DNA of 38,390 bases. Source: Acidimicrobiales bacterium (GTDB lineage Bacteria; Actinomycetota; Acidimicrobiia; Acidimicrobiales; Acidimicrobilacustridaceae). A program made the position numbers and the translations under genes. The number at the start of each line of letters is the position of its first letter. The stretch's first letter is position 1. Positions 16,440-23,919 of this stretch are shown here, in pieces. The DNA lies in the NCBI GenBank assembly GCA_030830565.1, contig JAURMR010000009.1:1-38390 (forward strand), given 5' to 3'. The notes under the pieces were generated by a model. The model saw only the letters and a program-made list of their open reading frames with translations, did no database searches and was not told the DNA's origin.

Positions 16440-17200
16440 CACGACACCAACCCTTCGGCGCGGCGCTCAGCGATCGCCGTATCAAGACCTTCGGCATCGA
16501 CTTGCTCTTCAAGCCATGCGACTCGGAATCGATGAATGACCATCCAGATGAACACGAGCGTGATGGAAACGAATCCCGTGAAGAGAGAGAAGAGCATCAA
16601 GCCTTGGATTTCCGCGCCCGAGAGAGACAGCGTCGGCGTTTGATGCAACGTACGCCACCACTGAACCGATTGGCGCACGATGAAAACGTTCGGGACAAGA
16701 AGGAGTCCGACAATCGCTGCGCGCTTGGCTCGCACTTCATAATCGGCGGCTAACCGACGAACGGCCAAGTAACCAAGCAGAAGGAGCATGAGCATCGCTT
16801 CGGAGGTAAGGCGCGCGTCCCACACCCAGAACACGCCCCATGTCGGTCGACCCCACAACATTCCGGTGGCGAGTGTGAGAGCAGTGAACAGTGCTGCCAC
16901 TTCAGCACCGGCGTAGGCAACCAGTTCCCACCAGCGCGACTTGCGCCACAAATAAACGACAGAACCTATTGCCGTGAGGAAACAGCCCACATACGAAAGG
17001 GTCGCTGAGGGAACGTGCACGTACATGATGCGCACGGCTTCGCCCTGATTCGCATCAGCAGGACTCAGGATGAGGCCGAACAGAACAAGAACGCCAAGAG
17101 AAATGAGTGTGATGATCCCAAGGATCATCGTGGTGCGCGATCCAGTGGATGTCGGCCCGCTGTCACTGGCCTCGACTGACCCGACGGTCTCGGTGGTCAC
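16439..17200 (-). CDS. ccmC: Heme handling protein CcmC
   Basis: A 253-residue membrane protein with six predicted helices that presents heme to CcmE. The WWD domain reads WGRPTWGVFWVWDARLTSEA, flanked by the histidine-bearing MYVHVPSATLSYVG and VQWWRTLHQTPTL. The GTG at 17200 was chosen because it overlaps the ccmB stop as GTGA; an upstream frame-open start at 17281 would lie wholly within ccmB. With this start the protein has a short hydrophilic N-terminus before the first helix. It is followed immediately by ccmD. Confidence 0.94.
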   Translation of the reverse strand: MTTETVGSVEASDSGPTSTGSRTTMILGIITLISLGVLVLFGLILSPADANQGEAVRIMYVHVPSATLSYVGCFLTAIGSVVYLWRKSRWWELVAYAGAEVAALFTALTLATGMLWGRPTWGVFWVWDARLTSEAMLMLLLLGYLAVRRLAADYEVRAKRAAIVGLLLVPNVFIVRQSVQWWRTLHQTPTLSLSGAEIQGLMLFSLFTGFVSITLVFIWMVIHRFRVAWLEEQVDAEGLDTAIAERRAEGLVS

Positions 17201-17865
17201 GATTCCTCCATCAAGGGGCCGAATCCGAAGATTCCGGCCACCACGTACACAGCGGCAAACACACTCATCAACCCGACCCACGGCCAGCCCTCAGAGGGAG
17301 TTCCGCTGAGTGCTGCCTCGAAGGCACGGGTCGATCCGATCAACACCGGAGCGAGTACTGGCAACAGTAGAAGTGGAAGGAGGGTTTCACGAACTCGGAG
17401 ACCCGCTGCCACAACGCCGAAGAGGGTACCGGCGGTCGAGATCGCCGCGGTCGCGACCACGATCGTCGCCAACAAAAGGAGCCAACCCGTAATCGAAGTG
17501 CCGTAGAGCACTGCAACGCCAACGCCCAAGAGCACTTCAAGTACGAGGAGCTGGACGGCCACAGACAAGGTTTTGCCGAGATAAATGCCCGAAGGCGTCA
17601 GTCCAGAAAGGCGGAGGGCATCGGTCACACCATCGGCCGCTTCGACGGCGAACGAGCGCTGCATCGCAAGAAGCCCACTGAACAACACAGCGATCCAATA
17701 GAGACCCGGCGTCGCCTTTTCCAAAAGCCCGCGATCGGGATCGAGAGCGAAGGCAAACAGCACCAAGACCAACAGTGCGAAGGGAATGACTTGATTGAGA
17801 GCGACCCGTGATCGGATCTCAAGCTTCAGATCTTTCCGGGCGATGAGCCACGCATCACTGAGCAT
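17197..17865 (-). CDS. ccmB: Heme exporter membrane subunit CcmB
   Basis: A 222-residue ABC permease with six hydrophobic segments, partner of the CcmA ATPase. It begins MLSDAWLIARKDLKLEIRSR and has the CcmB-like stretches LFSGLLAMQRSFAVEAADG and DALRLSGLTPSGIYLGK. CcmAB energises release of holo-CcmE rather than exporting heme itself. The ATG at 17865 overlaps the ccmA 3' end by 11 nt; a longer open frame reaching 18138 is antisense-like within ccmA and lacks homology, so it was not used. Confidence 0.92.
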   Translation of the reverse strand: MLSDAWLIARKDLKLEIRSRVALNQVIPFALLVLVLFAFALDPDRGLLEKATPGLYWIAVLFSGLLAMQRSFAVEAADGVTDALRLSGLTPSGIYLGKTLSVAVQLLVLEVLLGVGVAVLYGTSITGWLLLLATIVVATAAISTAGTLFGVVAAGLRVRETLLPLLLLPVLAPVLIGSTRAFEAALSGTPSEGWPWVGLMSVFAAVYVVAGIFGFGPLMEES

Positions 17866-18559
17866 GATCGTCACCGCCGGACACGAATTCATCGAGTGCA
17901 ACTCCGCCACCAAGCGTGACGATTTCATCAGCGAGTTCGATTGATCGATCGAGTTCATGAGAACTGAGAATGATCGTTGCCCCGGCAGCAGCAGCATCGC
18001 GAACAAGGTCATCGACGATGTCGCGGCCTTCTTTATCGAGACCAGCGTGGGGCTCGTCGAGTAGCCAAAGTTCCGGTCGCCGAGCGAGCAGGCACGCAAG
18101 CGATGTGCGACGCCGTTGACCAGTTGACAAGCGACCAACAGCGACGTCGCTCAGCCGACCATCGAGACCAAGCCGAGCCATTGCGGCATCGGCGTCGGCA
18201 CTGTCAGCGCGCGCCGCACGTGTCCAAAACCGAACGTTGTCGGCAACGGTGAGTTCGTCGTAGAGACCGGTGCCGTGCGCCAGGAGCCCAACGCGATGTC
18301 GCACGGCCCGGCGATCAACCCGAAGGTCGACACCCAAGACAATTGCTTCACCTGAAGTAATCGGCACCAACCCAGCCAATGCGCGTAACAACGTGGTCTT
18401 GCCAGCGCCATTCGCTCCGCGCAAAAGCACGATTCGGCGGCGATCGACGTCGAGATCGACACCGGCAAGGGCAGGGAATCGGCCAAGCAAGGCCACCGCC
18501 CCGCGGAGGTGGACCACGGGTGCGGTCACGGACCGGAAAGTGGGGTCATCGGGCTCCAT
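17855..18559 (-). CDS. ccmA: Heme exporter ATP-binding protein CcmA
   Basis: A 234-residue ABC ATPase, first gene of the ccm operon. Walker A is RGANGAGKTTLLRALAG (about residues 47-63), the signature is VGRLSTGQRRRTSLA, and Walker B with the D-loop is LWLLDEPHAGLDKEG, followed by the switch histidine in ILSSHELD. Its small size and direct overlap with ccmB identify it as CcmA. A -10-like TACCCT lies 11 nt upstream on the minus strand, and the gene diverges from the sortase gene across 68 bp. Confidence 0.94.
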   Translation of the reverse strand: MEPDDPTFRSVTAPVVHLRGAVALLGRFPALAGVDLDVDRRRIVLLRGANGAGKTTLLRALAGLVPITSGEAIVLGVDLRVDRRAVRHRVGLLAHGTGLYDELTVADNVRFWTRAARADSADADAAMARLGLDGRLSDVAVGRLSTGQRRRTSLACLLARRPELWLLDEPHAGLDKEGRDIVDDLVRDAAAAGATIILSSHELDRSIELADEIVTLGGGVALDEFVSGGDDHAQ

Positions 18560-18570
18560 GGGGTGACCCG

Positions 18571-18576
18571 AGGGTA
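18571..18576 (-). promoter_or_regulatory. Probable -10 box (TACCCT) of the ccm operon
   Basis: On the minus strand TACCCT matches TANNNT and ends 11 nt before the ccmA ATG at 18559. All nine ccm genes overlap or nearly abut, so this may be the only promoter of the operon. It is called from consensus and position only. Confidence 0.45.
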
Positions 18577-18615
18577 GTGGTCACTCCCGCCGTCAGACCA
18601 AGCGACCGCCCTCGC

Positions 18616-18621
18616 TAGGGT
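18616..18621 (+). promoter_or_regulatory. -10 box (TAGGGT) of the sortase gene, leaderless spacing
   Basis: TAGGGT ends 6 nt before GTG 18628, the spacing expected for a leaderless mRNA. No Shine-Dalgarno sequence is present. It lies in the 68-bp divergent region shared with the ccm promoter. Confidence 0.55.
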
Positions 18622-18627
18622 TCGCCC

Positions 18628-19599
18628 GTGCAGTTCTGGAGCGTCGTGGGCGCAATCGGTCGGTTCATGATGCGGGCTGGCATCGTGATTCTGCTGTTCG
18701 TCGCTTACCAACTCTGGGGAACTGGGCTTTCAACCGCCCGAGCCCAAGACAACCTCACCAAAGAGTTTGAGACTCAGATTGCCGAGTTCGCTCCGCCGGA
18801 AACCTCATCTGCCGCGCAACCCATCGTGACCGCCCCTGTCGATCTTCCAATTCCCGAACCGGGCGATCCCATTGCCCGCATCACCATGAAGACCATCGGT
18901 TCCGATTTCATCATGGTGCAGGGCGTGGACCTCAAGTGGCTCCAAGAAGGCCCCGGACACTTCCCACAAACACCATTGCCGGGGCAGCCCGGCAATGCCG
19001 CAGTCGCAGGCCATCGCACGACCTATGCAGCACCGTTCAACCGAATTGATGAGCTCACTCCCGGCGACATCATCACCGTGCAGACCCTGCAAGGAACGTT
19101 CACCTACAGCGTCGACCCCAAAATCGATCCCAAAGACGGCACGACGTCTGGCCATGTCATCGTTTCACCCAACGACCTTTCGATCTTGGACCAAAACTTC
19201 GGAAACCGCCTGACGCTGATGGCCTGCCATCCGAAGTTCACTGCGGCCCAGCGCATTGTCGTCACCGCGACCCTCACTTCAAATCCAGCCCCAGCCACGC
19301 CACTACCGACCTATGACGGCGTCACCACCGACGCGTCGACCGACGCACTAGCCGGGGGCGATTCCGCCGCCTGGCCGGCAGCGATCTTCTGGTCGCTCGT
19401 GACCGGGCTGGCATGGTTCGGAATCTGGTGGCTCGCCCGATTCTGGACACCAACCCTGCTGCGCAAACGCGCCGAACAAGTGTCACGCTTGAAGGACTGG
19501 AAGTTCCTCGTCACCTACGCGATTGGCACACCGATCGTGTTGGTGCTCATGTTCATCGCCTTCACCAACATCGCCCGACTCCTCCCCGCCTCCTATTAA
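18628..19599 (+). CDS. Class E sortase
   Basis: A 323-residue cysteine transpeptidase anchored at the outer face of the membrane. An N-terminal signal anchor (about residues 14-30) precedes the sortase domain, with His129 in AGHRTTYAAPFNRID, Cys200 in LTLMACHPKFTAAQRIVV and Arg209 nine residues later. Class E enzymes usually have TLxxC-HP, as here. Two further membrane segments near the C-terminus (about residues 248-270 and 294-318) fit the class. Sortase E enzymes prefer LAxTG-type sorting signals; none was recognised in the proteins of this window. The following lipoprotein gene begins 2 nt downstream. Confidence 0.92.
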   Translation: MQFWSVVGAIGRFMMRAGIVILLFVAYQLWGTGLSTARAQDNLTKEFETQIAEFAPPETSSAAQPIVTAPVDLPIPEPGDPIARITMKTIGSDFIMVQGVDLKWLQEGPGHFPQTPLPGQPGNAAVAGHRTTYAAPFNRIDELTPGDIITVQTLQGTFTYSVDPKIDPKDGTTSGHVIVSPNDLSILDQNFGNRLTLMACHPKFTAAQRIVVTATLTSNPAPATPLPTYDGVTTDASTDALAGGDSAAWPAAIFWSLVTGLAWFGIWWLARFWTPTLLRKRAEQVSRLKDWKFLVTYAIGTPIVLVLMFIAFTNIARLLPASY

Positions 19600-19601
19600 C
19601 C

Positions 19602-20213
19602 ATGACTCTTCGCCGCCCACACACCCGCACCCTTGTTGTCCTCCTCACTGTTCTTGTCACTGCCGCCTCGCTCGCCGCTTGTTCGTCTTCATCGAAGAGT
19701 TCCTCGTCTTCGTCGACGTCGGCCAGCACGACAACGACCGCTCCGGGCCCAACGACAACAACCACCCTCGAACCCGAGGCCGGGGTCGGCAGAATTTCGT
19801 TTGTCTACGGACCAGACGTCGGCGATTGCATCGATTTGCGATCAGTGGCGTCCGGGAAGGCCGTCACCACACGGGCGGTCCCCGCCGTCGACGCAACATT
19901 GAAGACCGATAAAGACGTCATTTTGCGGCTGAATTGCGAACTTCCCCACCAGTACGAAGTCATTGCAACCCCCGCGGCTGGCCTCGCCCCCACCCCGACG
20001 CCAACCACCGAACAGTTCACCGTCGCGGCAAAGAAATTGTGCCCCGCTGCGTTCAAGACCTACGTCGGCATCGCGTATCCGAGTTCTTCGCTTGAGGTCG
20101 GATGGATTTTGCCGAGTGAAGAACAGCGCAATCGCGGCGTGCAGGTCATTGGATGCACCGCGTTTGATCCCAAAGGCAAGCTCACCGGGTCGATCAAAGA
20201 CTCGAAGCGCTGA
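19602..20213 (+). CDS. Secreted lipoprotein, septum-formation-like domain
   Basis: A 203-residue lipoprotein. The signal peptide ends at a lipobox LAAC (Cys26) and is followed by a low-complexity Ser/Thr linker (about residues 27-55). The mature domain has VGDCIDLRS, LNCELPHQYEVIA, KKLCPAAF and VIGCTAFDPKGKLTGSI, matching the actinobacterial Septum_form-type pattern of spaced cysteines with a pHxxEV core. The ATG at 19602 was chosen since it gives a complete signal peptide, whereas an open frame extending back to 19413 lies within the sortase gene. It is probably co-transcribed with the sortase. Its function is unknown; the domain name comes from one Streptomyces context. Confidence 0.8.
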   Translation: MTLRRPHTRTLVVLLTVLVTAASLAACSSSSKSSSSSSTSASTTTTAPGPTTTTTLEPEAGVGRISFVYGPDVGDCIDLRSVASGKAVTTRAVPAVDATLKTDKDVILRLNCELPHQYEVIATPAAGLAPTPTPTTEQFTVAAKKLCPAAFKTYVGIAYPSSSLEVGWILPSEEQRNRGVQVIGCTAFDPKGKLTGSIKDSKR

Positions 20214-20239
20214 CGCGTTCGCGTCGGTGGACGCGCCAC

Positions 20240-20701
20240 GTGAACTCGCGAAACGCGATCGCGTATGAGGATCCACCACCACCACGCGCGGCAGTTCTAA
20301 CTTTTTGCCTCATGGTGCTCGTGATTGCTGCCTTACTCCTCGCAGTACTACTCGTCATCGCTCTCATTGCGAACCGCCGATCCGGCCAGGTCACAGAGAC
20401 CCGGATCACCCGTCGACCCGCCGAGGTCCGCTTGCCCATCGGCGCCGACGCCGCGCTGTGGTCAATCGTCGAGGTCGTTCCTGATCCCCGCAATCACCTT
20501 GCCCTCACCCGAGACCTCACCGGCGAGGTACGCATTTCAGGGACACTGCTCGATCCCGCCGTTCGCGCCACCACTCTTGTGCCGCCGCCCCGACCGGTCC
20601 CGGCTGGCGGAAGTTCGGTTCGCATTCTCACTGCTGCTGAAATCGAACGTGAAGATGCGGCTGCAGCATCTGCAGCCGCACGACTCCACCGCGCTTCGTA
20701 G
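20240..20701 (+). CDS. Hypothetical membrane protein
   Basis: A 153-residue protein of unknown function starting at GTG 20240. A proline-rich N-terminus (DPPPPRAAV) leads into one strong membrane segment (about residues 19-44), then a soluble domain rich in Arg and Pro, and an Ala-rich acidic/basic tail. No family was recognised. It follows the lipoprotein by 26 nt and probably belongs to the sortase transcription unit. An open frame on the opposite strand at 20194-20493 is less convincing because it lacks a hydrophobic pattern or family signature. Confidence 0.6.
   Translation: MNSRNAIAYEDPPPPRAAVLTFCLMVLVIAALLLAVLLVIALIANRRSGQVTETRITRRPAEVRLPIGADAALWSIVEVVPDPRNHLALTRDLTGEVRISGTLLDPAVRATTLVPPPRPVPAGGSSVRILTAAEIEREDAAAASAAARLHRAS
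20656..20680. repeat. Perfect inverted repeat, possible terminator hairpin
   Basis: TGCGGCTGCA and TGCAGCCGCA form a perfect 10-bp stem around a 5-nt loop, 20 nt before the stop of the membrane protein gene. It lies in the 3' end of an Ala-rich coding stretch, so it may be chance. For the convergent glycosidase gene it would lie just past the stop and is followed on that strand by a T-rich stretch, so it may end that transcript. Confidence 0.4.
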
Positions 20702-20719
20702 TTTCTCAAGAACGCAACT

Positions 20720-21901
20720 TCATCGCGATTGAACGACTGCGGCGAGTGCTGCCCATGATTGCGGCGCCGCGCCTAATCCAAATCCATCGTTCGCGTCCCA
20801 GTACTCGGCCCAGGACGACTCAACCGCGCCACGCGTGAGCATGTCGGCCAACGCGCGCGCATCGTCATCGCGATCGTGTCGTCGCGCCGCAACCCAGAAC
20901 AAATACGTGAGCTGCGGCCAGGCAGGGCCTCGCCAATAAGTGCGCGCAGCAAAGGTTGGTTCGTCGCGATGCATTCCGGCTGGTCCTGCGCGTCCCCCGA
21001 AGGCTGCTTGGCTGCATAGGTCTCCAAAAACCCTTTCAAGTACAGCACTATCTGCACTCAATAAGACTGGAAGCAGTGCATCAAGCGAACGAACCCGACC
21101 CGAATCCGCCGCAGAGTCGCCAGCGTCAATCCATGTTCCAAGCTCATCGTTCCATTGCTCGAGCAGACGATCGCTGAGCGCATGTGCATTCTCAAGCAGA
21201 ACGGCGTCTCCGGTCACCGATGCGAGTTCGAGCGCATTGAATGCAACAAGTGCGTTAAAACCACAACTGGCAACAACGAATGATGGATTGGAAATCGGAG
21301 AACCAATCTCCGAATGCTTAACGGCTGCGACGAGTTCGCCCTTGATGCCATACCAAGTTGCCTTGTTCCAAATTCCTGGGCACCAGTGATCCCATCTCGG
21401 ACAATCATCACCACCGCTCTCCCATGGATGACAAAGCGCAATGAGTCCCTCGACTTTTGCTCGGTACTTAAACAGGAAGTTCAGGCCGGCGGTTGCACGA
21501 TCAACAAGATCAGATACGTCGATACCGCGCCGCGAAAGTTCAGCTATCGCGTGCCCGAACATCGGTGGTTGCGTGATCGACGATTGCCCTTCGCGTTTCC
21601 AAAACTCTGCGTGATGCGTCGGCAAGAACTCGTAGTCGACGTGAGGCACGAACCCCTCGGAGTTCTGCGTGCGAAACAAATGGGAGAGTTCGCTGCGGGC
21701 CCGTTCCGGTTCACCAAGGTCGGCCCACGTGATGGCGTGGAAGCAGGAATCCCACAACCACTGAAACGGATACACCTCGGCGTTGGGGACGGTGTACCCC
21801 TCTGGTCGCCAGTTGGCCTCGAGTACGGCACGGGCTGCGGCCCGGACCGAGTCGGGGTCGGCCGGTAGCGTGAAGTCCTCGCCGTCGATCCCGTCGGTCA
21901 C
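20720..21901 (-). CDS. GH63-like (alpha/alpha)6-barrel glycoside hydrolase
   Basis: A 393-residue glycosidase of the GH63 / amylo-alpha-glucosidase-like type. Typical motifs are YPFQWLWDSCFHAITWADLG (about residues 44-63), TQPPMFGHAI, the aspartate-rich CHPWESGGDDCPRWD (157-171) and TYWRGPAWPQLTYLFW near the C-terminus. Bacterial relatives of this size include enzymes that hydrolyse mannosylglycerate or glucosylglycerate, so turnover of a compatible solute is plausible but not proven. No signal peptide is seen. The GTG start is only 21 nt from the start of the divergent glycosyltransferase, which suggests a shared metabolic role. Confidence 0.78.
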   Translation of the reverse strand: MTDGIDGEDFTLPADPDSVRAAARAVLEANWRPEGYTVPNAEVYPFQWLWDSCFHAITWADLGEPERARSELSHLFRTQNSEGFVPHVDYEFLPTHHAEFWKREGQSSITQPPMFGHAIAELSRRGIDVSDLVDRATAGLNFLFKYRAKVEGLIALCHPWESGGDDCPRWDHWCPGIWNKATWYGIKGELVAAVKHSEIGSPISNPSFVVASCGFNALVAFNALELASVTGDAVLLENAHALSDRLLEQWNDELGTWIDAGDSAADSGRVRSLDALLPVLLSADSAVLERVFGDLCSQAAFGGRAGPAGMHRDEPTFAARTYWRGPAWPQLTYLFWVAARRHDRDDDARALADMLTRGAVESSWAEYWDANDGFGLGAAPQSWAALAAVVQSR

Positions 21902-21922
21902 CCTCGTCCCCTTCTGGTGTCA

Positions 21923-23023
21923 ATGTCCACGTGCGCTGTGCTTTCGTTCCGTCTCGGCGGTACCGATGGAGTGTCCATCGTGGCCGATACCTGGATCGCC
22001 GCGCTGCATCGGATCGGATTCAAGGTCCGAACGGTTGCCGGCGAGGGGAATGTCGATGTTGTCCTGCCTGATCTGGCGATCGGACGCTGGCCCGATGGCG
22101 CTGCTGGCCTTCACGGCCCTCAAGCTGCAAGCGATGCTGCCATCGATCACCTCGCCACTCAGGTCCGTGAGGCGCTCGATGGCGTTGACCTTGTCGTGGT
22201 CGAGAACCTTGGGTCCATTCCCATGAACCTCCCGGCCGCGCTTGCGGTAGCGAGGGCCCGAAAGGGTCTGCCAACGATTTGGCACCACCATGACCCGGCC
22301 TGGCAGCGCGACCGCTACAGCGATGTCACCGAACTTCCGCCTCAAGAGTCAACGCCAAGCGGTCAGTGGCGCCACGTCACCATCAACGAACTCACGTGCC
22401 AGCAGTTTGCCGATCGCGGATTCGATGCCACCACGATCTACAACGGCTTCGATGTGCACACGCCACTCGGCGATCGAGGCAGAGAACGCGCCCGACTCGG
22501 TTTCGCAGAAGATGAACTCGTGATGGTGCACCCCGTTCGCGCAATCGAGCGCAAGAACGTTCCCCGCGCGCTCGACATCGCCGAGCGACTCGGGGCGACG
22601 TACTGGATAACGGGCCCTGCAGAAGAGGGCTACGGAGAGATCCTTGACCACCTCCTCACCAATGCCCGGGTCCGCGGCATCAAGGTCGTTCATGAACCCT
22701 CGGCCTCGCTACCGGACATGTACGCGGCCAGCGATGTGGTTGTCTTTCCATCGGCATGGGAAGGCTTCGGCAATCCGCCAATCGATGCCGCCATCCATCG
22801 TCGCCCGGCAATTGTCGGCGACTACCCCGTCGCGATGGAACTTCGATCCCTTGGGTTTCAGTGGTTCGATGCCGACGACCTCGAGGGCATCAACGCCTGG
22901 ATCAGAAACCCGGACCTGGCCCTCCTCGACCACAACCGCGCCGTTGTCGAGTCATCGCTCTCGCTTGAGGTCATGCAATCGGCATTGAGGAACCTCCTCG
23001 ATGAGGCAGGCTGGTCGCCGTGA
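21923..23023 (+). CDS. Glycosyltransferase, GT4-like
   Basis: A 366-residue GT-B fold glycosyltransferase. The N-terminal half has the glycine-rich FRLGGTDGVSIVADTW loop that binds the acceptor side. The C-terminal nucleotide-sugar domain has HPVRAIERKNVPRALDIAE and the family motif VVFPSAWEGFGNPPIDAAI, equivalent to the E-x7-E motif though the second glutamate is replaced by Asp. The ATG at 21923 was preferred over GTG 21917 two codons upstream. The acceptor is not identifiable. The divergent glycosidase 21 nt away suggests synthesis and breakdown of the same sugar compound. A small membrane protein gene overlaps its stop by 4 nt. Confidence 0.82.
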   Translation: MSTCAVLSFRLGGTDGVSIVADTWIAALHRIGFKVRTVAGEGNVDVVLPDLAIGRWPDGAAGLHGPQAASDAAIDHLATQVREALDGVDLVVVENLGSIPMNLPAALAVARARKGLPTIWHHHDPAWQRDRYSDVTELPPQESTPSGQWRHVTINELTCQQFADRGFDATTIYNGFDVHTPLGDRGRERARLGFAEDELVMVHPVRAIERKNVPRALDIAERLGATYWITGPAEEGYGEILDHLLTNARVRGIKVVHEPSASLPDMYAASDVVVFPSAWEGFGNPPIDAAIHRRPAIVGDYPVAMELRSLGFQWFDADDLEGINAWIRNPDLALLDHNRAVVESSLSLEVMQSALRNLLDEAGWSP

Positions 23024-23292
23024 CCGATCAGCCCGACTTCTCAAATGACCCCGTGCGAATGCGCCGAGCACAGATCGCTCGGGCTGCATCGCTTGCGCAA
23101 CGAGTCGGTTACCTGCTCTTCGCCATTGCCGTCGTGATCTTCTTCATCGGCTTCTTCGCTGGATTCACCGGCGGACTCGTGACGTCGATCGTCATCCTCA
23201 TGGCTATTGGGTCGGCGCTTCTCGCTCCAGCGATCGTTGCGGGGTATGCCGTGAAAGCTGCAGAACGCGATGATCTCGAAAACGGCCGCTAA
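23020..23292 (+). CDS. Small two-helix membrane protein
   Basis: A 90-residue protein with two hydrophobic helices (about residues 29-50 and 53-76) and charged ends. It starts at GTG inside the glycosyltransferase stop (GTGA overlap), so it is translationally coupled to it. No named family was recognised with certainty, though small proteins of this form are common in Actinobacteria. It may help hold the glycosyltransferase at the membrane, but that is inference from coupling alone. It ends 7 nt before the convergent TetR stop. Confidence 0.72.
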   Translation: MTDQPDFSNDPVRMRRAQIARAASLAQRVGYLLFAIAVVIFFIGFFAGFTGGLVTSIVILMAIGSALLAPAIVAGYAVKAAERDDLENGR

Positions 23293-23299
23293 CGAACAA

Positions 23300-23893
23300 T
23301 TAGTTCGGCGAAAGCCCGCGAAGGCCCGACCACGCGAGACCTGCGACCTGCACTGCGAGTTCATCGGCATCGAGATCAATTTCTTTCTCGAGCCAACGAC
23401 GACATGTACTTTCGCCTAATCCAACGATTCCGTAGGCCAAGAGTCGGCGACGTTCAGATTCAAGACCCTCAGCAACAATGAATTCCGCGACAGTGTCGGC
23501 CATTTGCCGCTGCACTTTGGCGGCTTGTTCAGCGAACTCGGGATCGCGTCGCACTTCGCTATCGAACAAGACCGTGAAGCCATCGCGGTTTGTATCGACC
23601 CAGTTGAACCATGCAGCAAAGCCTGCTTCGACCTGAGCGCGCGGCCCATCTGAGGCGCTCGATGCGACCGCGTCGCGAACAGCAGCGCGAAGTCGACTTG
23701 CCACATCAGCGAGTAACTCAAGAAACAGTTCGCGTTTGGACGCAAAGTGTTGGTACAGCACCGGCTTCGTGACGCCGGCTGCGTCTGCGATGTCGTTCAT
23801 CGCTGCATCTCGGTAGCCCAGACGCGCAAACGTCGCCAGCGCTGTATCAAGCAGCTGCTGGCGACGTTCAGACGCCGGAAGTCGAGAACTCAC
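23300..23893 (-). CDS. TetR/AcrR family transcriptional regulator
   Basis: A 197-residue TetR-family regulator. The N-terminal helix-turn-helix is clear: RRQQLLDTALATFARLGY, then MNDIADAAGVTKPVLYQHFASKRELFLELL (about residues 11-60). The C-terminal ligand domain is variable and gives no ligand, although its operon partners (thiolase and DUF35 protein) point to an acyl-CoA or a steroid/fatty-acid intermediate. It lies 26 nt after the thiolase on the minus strand, so it is probably the third gene of that operon. Two inverted repeats upstream of the operon (25569-25630) are candidate binding sites. Confidence 0.9.
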   Translation of the reverse strand: MSSRLPASERRQQLLDTALATFARLGYRDAAMNDIADAAGVTKPVLYQHFASKRELFLELLADVASRLRAAVRDAVASSASDGPRAQVEAGFAAWFNWVDTNRDGFTVLFDSEVRRDPEFAEQAAKVQRQMADTVAEFIVAEGLESERRRLLAYGIVGLGESTCRRWLEKEIDLDADELAVQVAGLAWSGLRGLSPN

Positions 23894-23919
23894 GATGAAC
23901 GACCCGCGAACGCTGGGTC

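Noticed and set aside
17866-18138. N-terminal extension of CcmB by 91 residues
   Set aside because: The extension is fully inside ccmA in another frame and has no membrane or family character; MLSDAWLIARKDL is the natural start.
20194-20493. Minus-strand 99-codon frame opposite the hypothetical membrane protein
   Set aside because: The plus-strand frame has a clear membrane helix and correct operon spacing; the minus frame has no family signature or ribosome binding site.
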